A stretch of DNA of 64,000 nt from Thermoplasmatales archaeon (GTDB lineage Archaea; Thermoplasmatota; Thermoplasmata; Thermoplasmatales; Thermoplasmataceae), in NCBI GenBank assembly GCA_026127925.1, contig JAJSLM010000004.1:62001-126000 (forward strand). Reading direction: 5' to 3'. The notes beneath the pieces are model-generated. The model was given only the letters and a program-made list of their open reading frames with translations, was not told the origin of the DNA and ran no database searches. The position numbers and the translations under genes are program-made. This document shows positions 7,458 to 16,148 of the stretch, one piece after another. The first letter of the stretch is position 1. Each line of letters starts with the position of its first letter.

Positions 7458-10400
7458 CTATAACGCTTTTAGGGATATTAATAAGGTCTCTCCGTCAACA
7501 TCCCACGCCTTGGAACCCTTATGATCTTCAATTTCGAGTTTGTTTGTCAGGGTTTCTTCCTTTATCCATTCACTGTGGGCCTTCGCAGCCTCAAGTATAG
7601 CCTCAGTTCCCCATACACTAAGATCGATCCTTTGATCGTACCGCAGCCCACTGTCCTTACGCATTACCTGAATCCGCCTTATGATTTCCCTCGCTAACCC
7701 CTCAAGCATGAGGTTACGGTCAATGCGAGTGTTGAGGAAGACCTCTATTCCCAATTTTGAATCCTTGGCACTGACAAAATTATCTGCAGGGTTCTCTACA
7801 ATATCGATCAGCCCACTGGAAAGTTCTATGCCATCGAGAACCAATTTTCCGTTGTTTACAAAATAGTCAATCATCGCAGGTGATGCATTCTCTACTGCAC
7901 CCTTGACGTAGTTCAACCTGCCCTTAAGTATCGGTGCTGCTTCCTTGAACTTGAGCTGAAGCGAAGTAGACACAGGGCGCTCAACCTTTCCTATCATCCT
8001 TATTTCCTTGGCGTTAACTTCTGTTACAACCATGTCTATCATTTTTGGATCGATAGGTATCTCTGAATACAGAAGGATTTCAGAAATAGGCTGCCTGCCC
8101 TTTATTGAATTTTCCTGGCGGAGCCTCCTCACGATCTCCACCATGGACATTACCATGCCGACCTGTTCTTCCAGTTCCCCATTGATATATTCCTCCTGAA
8201 CCTCGGGCAGAAGTTCAAGATGAACGGACTCGGAGCCAGGATGCATCTTAAGGAATATGTAATCGGAGAAGAACGGCGTAATTGGAGATAACGTGCGGAT
8301 TATCCTATCAAGGGAGTAGAATAGAACAGAATATGCCTTATTCTTCTCTTCGGGTAGCTCAGATGCCCAGAACCTGCGTCTTGACAATCTGAGGTAAAAG
8401 TTGGAAAGTTCGTCTATCAACATCTCGATTTCATTTATTGCATTAAATGGTTCGTACCTGTCCATTACCTTCAGATATTCCCTGAGAGATGAGTTCACGC
8501 GGGACACTATCCAACGATCAAGGGCATTTTCCGGCTGCAGTAGCCCTTCGTAGGAGTACTTGTCCAGATTCGCATTAGATGCAAAGAAAGAATAGACATT
8601 CGATAGCGTACCCATGATTCTCCTTGCAGAATCATTGATGTATTTTCTGTCTATAACCCTGGTTTTCCATGGAACTCCACGCAGGAAAAATAACCTGCAG
8701 GCATCGGGGCCATAATCGTTGATCATGTCGAGCGCGAAGACAACGTTTCCCTTGCTCTTGCTCATTTTCCTGCCCTGTTCATCCAGGACAAAATCTATGG
8801 AAAGGACATTAGAGTATGCGTTTATGCCGAACAATAAGGTTGAGATCACATGAAGAGTGTAAAACCATCCTCTTGTCTGATCGATCGCCTCGATTATGAA
8901 TGTTATAGGGATCCTGAGATCCGCCCCCTTTGATTCAAATGGGTAATGCAGTGCAGCGTATGTCGAGCTTCCCGAGTCAAACCATGTGTCAATCACGTAC
9001 GGTTCCCTCGTCATAATTTCCCCACATTCCTCACACTTAAACGTGGCTTCGTCGATGAAAGGTCTGTGCAAATCATCCGGCACTACAGCCCCATAATTTC
9101 TTAGTTCTTCCGTGCTGCCTATGGCCTTTAGGTGCCCATTTTTGCATGACCATATTGGAAGTGGTGTTCCCCAGTACCTGTTTCTGCTGAGTGCCCAATC
9201 CTTGACGTCCAACAGGAAATTTCCAAACCTGCCGTTCTTTATGTAATCTGGCATCCAGTTGACGAGCTGGTTGTTCTCGATCAGCTTTTCCTTCAGAGAA
9301 GAAACGCGTATGAACCATGCAGTAAGTGGATAGTAGAGAAGAGGCGTCCCGCACCTGTAACAGAACGGATAAGTGTGCTCGATCTTCTCGGACCGAAGAA
9401 GTTTTTTCTCGGATTTAAGGAGTATTATTATGTCCGTATCCGCATCTTTCACAAATCGACCGAACCAAGGTAGCCGTTCGTCGGAAAATTTCCCGGATTG
9501 ATTGACGGGATTGATCATCTCAACATGCATCTTCTTTCCTATGTCAAAGTCTTCTGCACCAAATGCAGGTGCTGTATGGACTATTCCGGTTCCTTCTTCA
9601 ACATTGACATGCGAACCGGAAGTTACAACCATTGTGCCTTCAGGCGCAGTTATGAAATTTAGAAGCTGATCGTACCTTTTACCGACGAGTTCGGAACCCT
9701 TGAAGGAACCCGCCACTTCTACCGGATTCTTGAAAATCCTCGGGATTGCTGCAGTGGCAACATAGTATTCGTCTTCACCGGATTTGACCAAAGAGTAATC
9801 GATATCAGGGTTTACGCAGAGGAACTCATTGGACGGGAGTGTCCATGGAGTCGTTGTCCAAGCCAGGAAATATACATTCCCCTTGCCAGTTTCATGAAAC
9901 TTCACATACACTGAAGGATCTTTTGCTTCAGCGTAACCAAGCGAGACCTCATGGGAGCTTAGGGATGTTTCGCATCTAGGGCAATATGGAACAATCTTGT
10001 AGTCCCTGTACAGCAGCCTCGACTCGAAGAGTTTCTTCAGAGCCCACCACTCGCTTTCAATGTAATCGTGTTTCATAGTGACATAGGCATTCTCATGATC
10101 AACCCAGAAACCTATCCGATCATCTGATTCCACCCAGTCATTGATGTAAGCAAATACGCTTTTTCGGCAATAATCATTGAACTTTGCTACACCGAAATTC
10201 TCGATGTCCTTCTTTGTCTTGAAATTAAAATGCTTTTCAGCCTCTACCTCAACAGGAAGACCATGGCAATCCCATCCTGCAGTTCTCCTGTATATCCTGT
10301 GCCCCGTGATGTACCTGTAGCGAAGAATTGTGTCTTTTACAACGCGAGTCATGAGATTGCCAACATGCGGCTTGCCGTTTGCTGTTGGCGGGCCCTCAAG

Positions 10401-10541
10401 AAAAACGAAATCTTTTGTGCCAAGTGGATTTCTCAGAGAGATGTCTGGTATCCTTTTTGATCGCCAGTAGGCCAGAACCTCATTTGATACCTCTTTTAAA
10501 TCGCGAGATGTGTCAATTTCTTCATATCTGTGAGCGGACAT
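7458..10541 (-). CDS. ileS: Isoleucyl-tRNA synthetase
   Basis: A 1027-residue class I synthetase that charges tRNA-Ile. The Rossmann fold holds the HIGH-type motif as PHVGN near residue 58, with Asn in the last position, and KMSKSKGN near residue 600. The CP1 editing domain between them carries the TTPWTLPSN signature that hydrolyses Val-tRNA-Ile. A zinc-binding Cys pair CRCGTPL-like and CEECGEI occurs in the connective region, followed by the anticodon-binding alpha-helical domain. Full length for the archaeal/eukaryotic-type enzyme. Upstream gene of an operon with nadM. Confidence 0.96.
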   Translation of the reverse strand: MSAHRYEEIDTSRDLKEVSNEVLAYWRSKRIPDISLRNPLGTKDFVFLEGPPTANGKPHVGNLMTRVVKDTILRYRYITGHRIYRRTAGWDCHGLPVEVEAEKHFNFKTKKDIENFGVAKFNDYCRKSVFAYINDWVESDDRIGFWVDHENAYVTMKHDYIESEWWALKKLFESRLLYRDYKIVPYCPRCETSLSSHEVSLGYAEAKDPSVYVKFHETGKGNVYFLAWTTTPWTLPSNEFLCVNPDIDYSLVKSGEDEYYVATAAIPRIFKNPVEVAGSFKGSELVGKRYDQLLNFITAPEGTMVVTSGSHVNVEEGTGIVHTAPAFGAEDFDIGKKMHVEMINPVNQSGKFSDERLPWFGRFVKDADTDIIILLKSEKKLLRSEKIEHTYPFCYRCGTPLLYYPLTAWFIRVSSLKEKLIENNQLVNWMPDYIKNGRFGNFLLDVKDWALSRNRYWGTPLPIWSCKNGHLKAIGSTEELRNYGAVVPDDLHRPFIDEATFKCEECGEIMTREPYVIDTWFDSGSSTYAALHYPFESKGADLRIPITFIIEAIDQTRGWFYTLHVISTLLFGINAYSNVLSIDFVLDEQGRKMSKSKGNVVFALDMINDYGPDACRLFFLRGVPWKTRVIDRKYINDSARRIMGTLSNVYSFFASNANLDKYSYEGLLQPENALDRWIVSRVNSSLREYLKVMDRYEPFNAINEIEMLIDELSNFYLRLSRRRFWASELPEEKNKAYSVLFYSLDRIIRTLSPITPFFSDYIFLKMHPGSESVHLELLPEVQEEYINGELEEQVGMVMSMVEIVRRLRQENSIKGRQPISEILLYSEIPIDPKMIDMVVTEVNAKEIRMIGKVERPVSTSLQLKFKEAAPILKGRLNYVKGAVENASPAMIDYFVNNGKLVLDGIELSSGLIDIVENPADNFVSAKDSKLGIEVFLNTRIDRNLMLEGLAREIIRRIQVMRKDSGLRYDQRIDLSVWGTEAILEAAKAHSEWIKEETLTNKLEIEDHKGSKAWDVDGETLLISLKAL

Positions 10542-10701
10542 ATATATCTTTCGTCAACCCAAGGAGATATATGGTTTTAACGATGTTCTTCACTTCGCGC
10601 ACAAATAGAAACACATTGAAATTCGTTCAAAAATAATTGAGGGCTGGGATCAAAGGGGGTAAGATTGAGAACATTGCACAGGCACCGAATTAGGATGAGC
10701 A

Positions 10702-11667
10702 TTACGAGAACGGTTTCGGCCTGAAATGTTCATATCCGTACTCTTTAATAGGGAGCCACTGGTCGTCATTATTTATTATATTGTCGCCGTTCCATGCATC
10801 TCCTATGAAATGCACATTTATCTTTTCAGATTCCATGGCCTCCGAAAAATCCTTGAAGTCCTTGTTTTCTATCGAAAACATGATCTCGTAGTCCCCTCCA
10901 TATGCACACATGATTTCTGTCTCGGAAAGCCCGGAGAGTTCACTTGCTTTCCTAACATACCTGTTTGGGATCAATTCGTTTTCAACGATACGAAATCCTA
11001 TGCCGTAGTCGTTCTTCATCTGTGAAATACTCGAGAAGAGACCGTCAGATAAATCAGTCATAAATTTTGCTCCGTACTCGCTCATTATCTGTGCTTCCTT
11101 AATTCTTGCTTTTATGCCAAGAATAAGGTTTATTGCAAGATCGGTCCTGTAAGAATTTTTATAGAAAATGTAGCCTGATGCGCATCTCCCGAGTTCATTT
11201 GTAACACCTATCACGTGCCCAGGTTTCAGATCGGACCGTTTCCTGACCTTCCTCTTTTCTTGCTGGCCAAGTACTGTGCCTGAGATTACGAGTTCATTTC
11301 CTTCCTTCGTGTCTCCACCAAGAATTTCAGCACCAGCGGACCTGAGTGTTTTGTCAACACCGCGAACTATGTCTATAAGAAAAGATTCATCACTCTCAGG
11401 ATTCACGAGGTATGAGAGCACCATGCCTGTCGGAATTCCAGCCATCGCCGCAATGTCACTCAAGTTTATGTTTGCAACAAAGTTGCCTATCTGTTCTGGC
11501 CTTGCACCCTTAGGGATGTGTGTGCTTTCACGTATGATATCTGTAGAAAGTAGCAAAACGGAATCCCCGGAGTCGATCATGGCACAATCATCCTTCGGTT
11601 GGGTAACATGGAAATCCCTGTAGATGTCGTCTATTATCCTTCTCTCACCAAGATCTGTAAGCCTCAT
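10702..11667 (-). CDS. thiL: Thiamine-monophosphate kinase
   Basis: A 321-residue ThiL, which phosphorylates thiamine phosphate to thiamine diphosphate. The N-terminal PurM-like domain shows GERRIIDDI, DDCAMID and the Mg/ATP residues LLSTDII; the motif NLSDIAAMAG at about 87-96 and the glycine-rich AEILGGDTKEG near 135 are diagnostic. The second half carries TDLSDGL near residue 208. Divergently transcribed from the PD-(D/E)XK gene; an AT-rich TATA-like box (11688-11700, TTTAACTATA on this strand) precedes the ATG by about 27 bases. Confidence 0.93.
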   Translation of the reverse strand: MRLTDLGERRIIDDIYRDFHVTQPKDDCAMIDSGDSVLLLSTDIIRESTHIPKGARPEQIGNFVANINLSDIAAMAGIPTGMVLSYLVNPESDESFLIDIVRGVDKTLRSAGAEILGGDTKEGNELVISGTVLGQQEKRKVRKRSDLKPGHVIGVTNELGRCASGYIFYKNSYRTDLAINLILGIKARIKEAQIMSEYGAKFMTDLSDGLFSSISQMKNDYGIGFRIVENELIPNRYVRKASELSGLSETEIMCAYGGDYEIMFSIENKDFKDFSEAMESEKINVHFIGDAWNGDNIINNDDQWLPIKEYGYEHFRPKPFS

Positions 11668-11731
11668 TTCAACACTTCTGAGCTCCTAGTTATAGTTAAA
11701 GGTATTATTCACACGTTTAATACGTTACCCG

Positions 11732-12403
11732 ATGTCAGCCGAAGAGGACCTAAGAAAGTTGTTTCACGATATGATATCTGGCCAGAACGATAGGAATAAA
11801 TCTACACCTGTCAATAGGCTCAGCGTTTCCGGCCTCTCCTTCGGTATTCAGTATGAGATTGAGAGGAAATTAGGCCTAAAAACAGAGACTTTCAAGGATC
11901 CACTCAATATGTTCAAAGGAACCGCTCTGCACGTCCATGTGCAGAACCTTGCAAAATCCCTTGGCTATTCACCAGAATACCGCTGCTATTATACTATTCC
12001 GTTCAACTGGGAGCGCCTAAAATTCAGGGAAATAATCCTGGCGGGATCAATAGATCTTATTCACTGGGAAAGAAGGGAGATCATTGAGCTGAAAAGCTCA
12101 CAGTACTCCGACAAGATAGAACACTATCACAAGATTCAGTTAGCTGCCTACGTAAACATGATGAAATTCAAGACAGGAAATGAATTCACTGGCTTAGTTG
12201 TGAAGTTCGGAGGAAAAGATCTGGTTCTCGAAGAGCTGAAATCGAATGAGAGTTCGGAACTATGGGACGAGATCCTGGACAGGGCAAGATCGTGTGCCAA
12301 GGAACTGGACATGAAGGCGGATCAAACTGCTTCTGTTTCGCAGGAGAATGAATGGCCAAAAGCAAACGGTAAAGCCGATCTATACTTTTACGATGAAAAC
12401 TGA
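11732..12403 (+). CDS. Stand-alone PD-(D/E)XK nuclease-fold protein (RecB/Cas4-like)
   Basis: A 223-residue protein with the RecB/Cas4-type nuclease core: GTALHVHVQ near residue 65, the metal Asp in GSIDLI near 109, the Glu-x-Lys pair in IIELKSS near 121, and QLAAYVNMM near 137. Cas4 proteins also hold an iron-sulfur cluster through four Cys; here only two scattered cysteines are present, so it is not a canonical Cas4, and no cas gene or CRISPR array is near. A DNA-repair or recombination exonuclease role is plausible. A TATA-like TATTATT lies 27 bases before the ATG. Confidence 0.72.
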   Translation: MSAEEDLRKLFHDMISGQNDRNKSTPVNRLSVSGLSFGIQYEIERKLGLKTETFKDPLNMFKGTALHVHVQNLAKSLGYSPEYRCYYTIPFNWERLKFREIILAGSIDLIHWERREIIELKSSQYSDKIEHYHKIQLAAYVNMMKFKTGNEFTGLVVKFGGKDLVLEELKSNESSELWDEILDRARSCAKELDMKADQTASVSQENEWPKANGKADLYFYDEN

Positions 12404-12436
12404 GACTCATGGGAACAATCCATTTCGAATCTGAGA

Positions 12437-13489
12437 CTAATTTATAATAAATGAACCGTCCTTTCGTATCATTTTATCATAGTCAGTTTGTAGCAGATTC
12501 AGACTTTCAAGTTCAATTGTTCGTTCATAAATAGACCGATCAGCCTTTACATAGTAGTCCTTAAGATCCTCAAAGTTTTGATTCAACGACGATTCATAAA
12601 TAAGCTGCAAAAGCTGAGGATCCGGATTGTCGTTGTGGACTCCTCTCTCTTTGTTGCCCCCGGTTGGGTAAGACACTACGTCAACCCCACTGTTTTCTGA
12701 TTCAATCAGTATTTTTGCTAAACTCCACAGGCGTGGGAGTTTATACAGACCACGCTTCCAGAGATACTCAACATAAGTATTGCTCTGGATATTCATGGGA
12801 TTCACGGACACGTCCTTTGAGTAGGGCTGTGCTTTCTTTATTGAATAAAGCATGTCTTCTATTGCCTGCTTTTCTGAAAGAAACGGAGGCTTGAAGAGCA
12901 GATATGTTCTCAGTTCAACACCCAGATCCTTCAGGACCTCAGCGGCAGCAACGTACTTGGAAAAGGAGCTTCCCTTATTTATAGAATTAGTTATTATAGA
13001 ATCATTGGCGCTCTCAAGACCGATGGCCACTCTCACTTTCATATCGTTCATTGGCAGATCCTCAAGGTTCGGTTTGCGGATGTATTCTGTTCTTGATTCC
13101 ACCAGGAGTCTCTCGACCTTGCCCTTTATCGAAGAGAAGAAATATTCTCTTGCCTTGAGCGGAAATTCCATAGGATCAAGAAAACTTCCGGAAGTGAAGA
13201 CTTTCAGGGCATCAGTGTCCAGAGCGCTAGCGACACGGTCAATCTGGTGATAGAGGTTGTCGAGACCTACATCTGGAGAAATATCGTTAAAATATCCGCA
13301 CATTGAGCACGATGAAAAATTGTACCAACTGCATCCGGTTGTCCTGAATATAACGACTGTTGTTTTTTCCGGAAACCCGCCCAGTCTATCCATTTCGCGC
13401 CACATTGAAACGGGGGAATCGAGATCCACCTTTTTTGGAACACTGGGCATAAGTTTTTTAATAAACCCGGAAAACTCTCTATTGATCAT
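12437..13489 (-). CDS. Archaeosine biosynthesis radical SAM enzyme RaSEA
   Basis: A 350-residue protein of the TIGR01210-type radical SAM family. The cluster motif is C-x7-C-x2-C (GCSWYNFSSCSMCGYF, about residues 52-67), longer than the usual CxxxCxxC and typical of this family. KVFTSGSFLDP and GLESANDS follow as SAM-binding strands. RaSEA acts with ArcS (lysine adduct) to form archaeosine at tRNA position 15. QueE, an early enzyme of the same pathway, is at 28.9 kb. Its 3' end converges with the nuclease gene. The family match is strong; the specific role rests on published work on RaSEA. Confidence 0.82.
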   Translation of the reverse strand: MINREFSGFIKKLMPSVPKKVDLDSPVSMWREMDRLGGFPEKTTVVIFRTTGCSWYNFSSCSMCGYFNDISPDVGLDNLYHQIDRVASALDTDALKVFTSGSFLDPMEFPLKAREYFFSSIKGKVERLLVESRTEYIRKPNLEDLPMNDMKVRVAIGLESANDSIITNSINKGSSFSKYVAAAEVLKDLGVELRTYLLFKPPFLSEKQAIEDMLYSIKKAQPYSKDVSVNPMNIQSNTYVEYLWKRGLYKLPRLWSLAKILIESENSGVDVVSYPTGGNKERGVHNDNPDPQLLQLIYESSLNQNFEDLKDYYVKADRSIYERTIELESLNLLQTDYDKMIRKDGSFIIN

Positions 13490-13523
13490 GCAACTTCCAA
13501 AACCCTAAAGTCAAGCTATGATA

Positions 13524-13532
13524 AAACTATAT
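13524..13532 (+). promoter_or_regulatory. TATA box that fixes the aminotransferase start
   Basis: AAACTATAT is centred about 27 bases before ATG 13555. An earlier in-frame ATG at 13531 overlaps this box and would lie upstream of the expected transcript start, so 13555 is preferred. Confidence 0.55.
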
Positions 13533-13554
13533 GCCCATTTATTATTCAAGTGCG

Positions 13555-14709
13555 ATGCTTTCCAGAAGATTAGATAATATTTCTCCGTCAAAGACGGTAT
13601 CCTTGAGCAACAAAGCTAACGAACTTAAGAAGGCTGGAAAAAAGGTATACAATTTCGGGATCGGTGAACCGGACTTCACGACCCCTGAGGGAATAATTAA
13701 GGCAGCTTTCGACGCTGCAAACGCAGGTAAAACTCACTATACCCCGTCTTCAGGTATTCCGGAGTTAAGGAGTGCAATTGCCAATAAAATGAACAGAATA
13801 AACAACGTCCCAGCCGAATCCAAAAATGTCCTGGTGACGAACACAAAGTTTTCTATCAATCTTGCCGCCATGGCCCTCCTCAACCCTGGCGATGAGGTTC
13901 TTATACCGGAGCCCTACTACCTTTCGTACCCGGAGATAATGAAGCTCTACGGAGCCAAACCTGTGCCCGTTCGGAGCAATGAGGATTATGACATAGATTT
14001 CGATGAATTAAATAAGTTGACATCACCGAAAACGAAGGCACTCATATATAGCAGCCCTTCAAACCCAACGGGGAAAGTACTCTCTGAAAAGCTTCTCAAA
14101 AAAGTTTCGGACTATATCATAGAGAACAATATGATCCTGATTGCAGACGAGATATATGAGGATATAATTTTTGAAGGAAAACCGTTTTCTCCTGCGTCGA
14201 TTCCAGAAATGTTTGATAGAACAGTCACAGTTAACGGGTTCTCAAAGAGCCATGCGATGACCGGTTGGAGGATCGGATACATGGTAGCTAATGAAAACAT
14301 CATTAGAGCCTCTGACAAGATACAACAGCAGACAATTACCTGTGCCCCTTCGATATCACAGTATGCTGCCCTGGCTGCACTCGAAGACAGGAAGTCCCCA
14401 AAAGAATTCAGAGACAGATTTCTGCACCGGAGAGATCTTGTCCAGAAGCTGTTATTGAATTCCGGCCTAAAATCACGTAACCCTGAAGGGGCATTTTATG
14501 CGTTTCCTGAATATGACCTGGACATCAACAGCGAAAAATTCTGCAACCTGCTCCTTGAAAAAGAGAATGTGATAGTTACCCCTGGATCTGCTTTTGGTGG
14601 GCAGGGGGAGAACCATTTCAGACTCTCTTTCGCAACGGATGATGAAACCATAAAGGAAGGAATAGAGAGGATCCTCCGCTTTACAGAAAGATTTCCTGAA
14701 AATTCATGA
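13555..14709 (+). CDS. Class I PLP-dependent aminotransferase, aspartate aminotransferase-like
   Basis: A 384-residue fold-type I aminotransferase starting MLSRRL. Visible motifs: FGIGEPDF at the N-terminus, HYTPSSGIPELR, SSPSNPTG, ADEIYEDI, and the PLP-lysine region NGFSKSHAMTGWRIGY (Schiff-base Lys in FSKS). The C-terminal FRLSFATDDE gives the substrate carboxylate Arg. This subgroup (archaeal AspB/AspC) moves amino groups between Asp/aromatic/Ala and 2-oxoglutarate; exact specificity cannot be read. Start chosen from the TATA box. Stands alone downstream of RaSEA on the opposite strand. Confidence 0.9.
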   Translation: MLSRRLDNISPSKTVSLSNKANELKKAGKKVYNFGIGEPDFTTPEGIIKAAFDAANAGKTHYTPSSGIPELRSAIANKMNRINNVPAESKNVLVTNTKFSINLAAMALLNPGDEVLIPEPYYLSYPEIMKLYGAKPVPVRSNEDYDIDFDELNKLTSPKTKALIYSSPSNPTGKVLSEKLLKKVSDYIIENNMILIADEIYEDIIFEGKPFSPASIPEMFDRTVTVNGFSKSHAMTGWRIGYMVANENIIRASDKIQQQTITCAPSISQYAALAALEDRKSPKEFRDRFLHRRDLVQKLLLNSGLKSRNPEGAFYAFPEYDLDINSEKFCNLLLEKENVIVTPGSAFGGQGENHFRLSFATDDETIKEGIERILRFTERFPENS

Positions 14710-14783
14710 TGTTCTTGATTCTTCGACCATTTACATTCTGACGCATCTGGTCATGTTTTTATATCCTCAGTAATTCAACGGCT

Positions 14784-15125
14784 ATGGAAAAAAATTCATT
14801 TGATGTCACAAAAGAACAGGTCATTGAATTAACGGACCAAAAGGGCTTCACGCTTGTTGACATACTTGGGAAGTCGTCTTACGAGGACTTTCACATTAAG
14901 CGCGCGATATCTGTTCCGTTTGATGAGCTGGAAAGGAATGGTTGGGAAATTCTTGCGGGGAGGAAAGTTATAACATATTGCCATGGCCCTTCATGTGAGG
15001 CATCAGAAATTGCTGCAAGGATTCTGCGTGACCATGGAATAGAGGCATACGCGTACAGGGGAGGGTTGGAAGAATGGACGGATTCTGGCCTGCCTCTTGA
15101 AGGGAAATATTCAAATCAAGGCTAG
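14784..15125 (+). CDS. Single-domain rhodanese-like sulfurtransferase
   Basis: A 113-residue rhodanese domain with the active-site loop starting at Cys in YCHGPSCEAS (about residues 73-81) and the family C-terminal signature YAYRGGLEEWTDSGLPLE. Such small cytosolic proteins carry persulfide sulfur for thio-modification or detoxification. A TATA box TTTTTATAT at 14756-14764 is 24 bases before the ATG. Single gene, partner unknown. Confidence 0.85.
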   Translation: MEKNSFDVTKEQVIELTDQKGFTLVDILGKSSYEDFHIKRAISVPFDELERNGWEILAGRKVITYCHGPSCEASEIAARILRDHGIEAYAYRGGLEEWTDSGLPLEGKYSNQG

Positions 15126-15144
15126 TTCCGCAACAACACTAACC

Positions 15145-16080
15145 TTACGACATTATTTTTTCCAGAACATTCAATGCATTTTTCCAGAGAACACCATCAG
15201 CGTGTGAACCAAGGAGTTCGGAAAGTTCTCGAACCTGTAAAATATTTTCAAAACCTTTAGGGGTTGACGATATGCCTAAAAAGTCAGTTCCGACAGAAAC
15301 ATGTTCCCATCCAAAGTTGCTTCCGATGTATTCGGCATTTTTGGCTATATCCTCTATTGAAGGGGAATCAGAAAGTGTTGGATTTATCGCCGTCAATCCG
15401 ATAGTTCCACCAGTCTTGCAAACTGCTTCAAGTTCCTCGTCATCAAGATTTCTTACGTGATTACGCACTTTAGATGCATTCGCATGAGATACAATCACGG
15501 GTTTCCTGCTTATGTTGCAGGTATCCAGAACCGTTTTTCTGCTTGCGTGGGCGAGATCAACGACAAGCCCGAGTTCGTTGCATATTTCCACTGCCGACAC
15601 GCCACTGCCTGTGAGTCCAAAGTCCTTTTTAGACATACAGGATGCTGCGAATTTCGTATCATAGTTCCATGTCAGCCCTATCGACTTAACATTCAGCTCC
15701 TTCAGAACGTATAAGTCCATGGGGTCGGTAAGTGAATCTGTTCCCTCTATTGCTAATAATAAGGTGACACCGCCAGAAAGGACATCACTAAATTTTCGTA
15801 CTATTCTCACATTGTGCCTTCTCTCAAGATAGAGATAGAACTTGATCTGTTCTAACAGGACCTCCCGGGAGGGAAAAGTCGCTGTCGAAAATGTTCCGTA
15901 CTGTTTTGTGAGGAAATCACTTACCTCGTTCATGGTGCTAACGTGGGGAAATAAAACGGAAAATACTGTCACGTCTCCCAGAGATCTGAGCAGCTCCACG
16001 TTTGATTGTTCGGATGAGTTAACAACATCGACCCTTTGGGATGAATAGGCAATGTCTTCGTGAAGATCAATTAAACGCAT
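15145..16080 (-). CDS. M19-family membrane dipeptidase (renal dipeptidase homologue)
   Basis: A 311-residue zinc TIM-barrel hydrolase. The first metal site normally reads HxD; here it is LIDLHEDIA at residues 3-11. AIEGTDSL carries the bridging Glu, and further ligands are DLAHAS and IVSHANAS, with VGTDFLG near the C-terminus. M19 enzymes cleave dipeptides, including ones with a D-residue. No signal peptide or lipid anchor is visible, so it acts in the cytosol. It fits peptide-based nutrition. Length is slightly short for the family (320-400). Confidence 0.87.
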   Translation of the reverse strand: MRLIDLHEDIAYSSQRVDVVNSSEQSNVELLRSLGDVTVFSVLFPHVSTMNEVSDFLTKQYGTFSTATFPSREVLLEQIKFYLYLERRHNVRIVRKFSDVLSGGVTLLLAIEGTDSLTDPMDLYVLKELNVKSIGLTWNYDTKFAASCMSKKDFGLTGSGVSAVEICNELGLVVDLAHASRKTVLDTCNISRKPVIVSHANASKVRNHVRNLDDEELEAVCKTGGTIGLTAINPTLSDSPSIEDIAKNAEYIGSNFGWEHVSVGTDFLGISSTPKGFENILQVRELSELLGSHADGVLWKNALNVLEKIMS

Positions 16081-16148
16081 AACACTCTATATCTTTTTCC
16101 TTTGTTAATTCTCTCATTGAAAAATTTGGTGTGATTTTTAAGATCGTT

